Origin: Chloroflexota bacterium
Lineage (GTDB): Bacteria > Chloroflexota > Dehalococcoidia > UBA3495
Length of the DNA: 5,626 nt
NCBI GenBank assembly: GCA_022571575.1
Contig: JACZXN010000142.1
Location: forward strand, 1 to 5,626
Reading direction: 5' to 3'
In this document: one piece after another, positions 4,658 to 5,626 of the stretch
Position numbering within the stretch: position 1 is the first letter of the stretch
How the letters are laid out: each line of letters starts with the position of its first letter
Notes under the pieces: model-generated
Told to the model about the DNA's origin: nothing
What the model saw: only the letters and a program-made list of their open reading frames with translations
The model's database searches: none
Translations under genes and position numbers: made by a program

Positions 4658-5626
4658 ATGGTTCAAAACGGCGTCCAGCAATCACATGGGAGTACGGACC
4701 CGGGGGCAAAGCTTCCCGCCATGTTCTCCAGGTACAAAAACTCTGTGGAGCAAGAGCTGAATAGGGCCGTGCCCACCGCCGAAGACTCCGAAGCCTACCG
4801 CCTGCTCCGTTACCATCTTGGCTGGACCGACCAACACGGCAGCGCGATGGAGACCCTCATCTCCCAGGGAAAGTCTCTCCGCCCCACGCTGTGTCTCTTC
4901 GCCTGCGAGGCCCTGGCCGACGATTACTCCAAGGCCCTGCCCGCCGCCGCGGCTCTGGAACTGATCCACAATTTTTCGCTGATCCACGACGACATCCAGG
5001 ACCAGGACCTGGAACGGCGGCACCAGCCCACGGTCTGGCATCTCTGGGGGATCCCCAAGGCCCTTTCCGCCGGCAACGCCATGCAGTGCACCGGCGACCT
5101 GGCGCTGCTGAACGTGGGCGGGGAAGATGTCGCCCCCGAGACCGTGCTTCAGGTATCGGGCATCTTGACCGAGAGTTACTTGGAGATGATCAAGGGCCAA
5201 TGCATGGACCTGGACTTCGAGTCCCGGACCGACGTCAAGGCCGATGAATACCTGTACATGATCGCCTGCAAGACGGGGGCGTTGATCCGGTGCGCCCTGG
5301 AGATCGGGGCCCTTCTCGCCACGGATGACCGGGCCACGGTGCGGGCCTTCGCCGAGTTCGGCGACTGTCTGGGCCAGGCATTCCAGATACGGGATGACTA
5401 TCTGGGTATCTGGGGCGACGAGGCCGCTATGGGCAAGGCCACCGGCAACGACATACGCCGCCGGAAGAAGTCTTATCCGGTGGTGTTCGCCCTGGAGCAG
5501 GCCAGCGGCCGGGCCATGGACGACCTGATTCGGATCTATGGACAGGAGGAGTTGGAAGAGGACGATGTGCAGCGGGTGTTGGCCGTGCTGGACGAGGTCG
5601 GCTCTCAGGAACACTCGCAACGCCTA
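4658..5626 (+). CDS. Trans-isoprenyl diphosphate synthase, probably geranylgeranyl diphosphate synthase (3' end outside window)
   Basis: The frame is open from ATG 4658 to the window edge (323 codons). The protein is a polyprenyl synthase that condenses isopentenyl diphosphate with allylic diphosphates in the cytoplasm, supplying carotenoid, quinone or lipid precursors. Visible motifs are GKSLRP (71-76, equivalent to GKRxRP), the first aspartate-rich motif DDIQDQD (111-117), GQCMDLDFE (180-188), the KTG motif (205-207) and the second aspartate-rich motif QIRDDYLG (243-250), then DIRRRKKSYPVVFALE (265-280). The first motif is plain DDxxD without the two-residue insertion of bacterial farnesyl synthases. 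Position -5 is aromatic (F106) and -4 is S107, the pattern of archaeal-type geranylgeranyl synthases. Chain length is therefore an inference. Only the extreme C-terminus appears to be missing. It diverges from the DUF1800 operon and shares no obvious function with it. Heptaprenyl or farnesyl synthase is the main alternative. Confidence 0.93.
   Translation, partial: MVQNGVQQSHGSTDPGAKLPAMFSRYKNSVEQELNRAVPTAEDSEAYRLLRYHLGWTDQHGSAMETLISQGKSLRPTLCLFACEALADDYSKALPAAAALELIHNFSLIHDDIQDQDLERRHQPTVWHLWGIPKALSAGNAMQCTGDLALLNVGGEDVAPETVLQVSGILTESYLEMIKGQCMDLDFESRTDVKADEYLYMIACKTGALIRCALEIGALLATDDRATVRAFAEFGDCLGQAFQIRDDYLGIWGDEAAMGKATGNDIRRRKKSYPVVFALEQASGRAMDDLIRIYGQEELEEDDVQRVLAVLDEVGSQEHSQRL

Noticed and set aside
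4721..4723. Alternative ATG start for the prenyl synthase (codon 22)
   Set aside because: The ATG at 4658 has a purine-rich ribosome binding region and an in-frame stop just upstream, whereas the ATG at 4721 has no well-spaced Shine-Dalgarno sequence. A shorter N-terminus remains possible, because the first 20 residues are not conserved-looking.
4223..4760. Two short plus-strand open frames (63 and 129 codons) in the intergenic region
   Set aside because: Neither has a Shine-Dalgarno sequence. The second runs through the repeat arrays and overlaps the start of the prenyl synthase in another frame. Their composition follows the repeats.
4682..5620. 312-codon minus-strand open frame opposite the prenyl synthase
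   Set aside because: The plus strand has both aspartate-rich motifs of a prenyl synthase in one unbroken frame. The minus-strand translation is an H/L/V/G-rich mirror with no family signature.

Overview
The window is bacterial, GC-rich and gene-dense, with classical Shine-Dalgarno sequences and sigma70-like promoter elements. It holds a three-gene minus-strand operon, a partial plus-strand gene diverging from it, and the last few codons of a plus-strand gene converging on it. The organism is not certain. The best guess is an uncultivated Chloroflexota (SAR202/Dehalococcoidia-like) bacterium. This rests on the combination of leaderless DUF1800, DUF1501 and NHL proteins with an archaeal-type short-chain prenyl synthase, recalled from general family knowledge rather than from a search.

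Layout from left to right. Positions 1-42 are the tail of a plus-strand CDS that resembles a c-type cytochrome C-terminus. Positions 89-121 form a strong hairpin terminator between the convergent genes. Then, on the minus strand and transcribed right to left, come DUF1800 (2511-3935), DUF1501 (1322-2461) and a six-bladed NHL beta-propeller protein (147-1151). Each has its own Shine-Dalgarno sequence. The 49-bp gap between the first two fits tight co-transcription. The 170-bp gap before the NHL gene holds two strong GC hairpins without U-tracts. Upstream of DUF1800 is a near-consensus promoter (TTGACA-N17-TATATT, 4085-4113). An inverted repeat (TGTAA-N6-TTACA, 4062-4077) falls right at the predicted start site, and a near-copy lies at 3995-4009 in the transcribed leader. 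This looks like a repressor-controlled operon.

Positions 3936-4657 are a 722-bp divergent intergenic region with no credible gene. Besides the operon promoter it holds a dense run of four unrelated short tandem or direct repeats (4377-4533), which leads directly into a candidate promoter (TTGACA at 4534, extended -10 TGC-TAGCAT) for the plus-strand gene. That gene (4658 to beyond 5626, open at the window edge) is a trans-isoprenyl diphosphate synthase. It has both aspartate-rich motifs and an archaeal GGPP-synthase-like chain-length region.

How the genes work together: DUF1800 and DUF1501 are a recurrent partner pair of unknown function. DUF1501 is a remote relative of the alkaline phosphatase/sulfatase superfamily, and here it keeps plausible metal ligands. 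In many other bacteria these proteins carry export signals, but here none of the three operon products does, which suggests a cytoplasmic module with the NHL propeller as a possible scaffold. This operon, with its operator-like control region, is the best candidate for an undescribed system. The prenyl synthase is probably an independent housekeeping gene.
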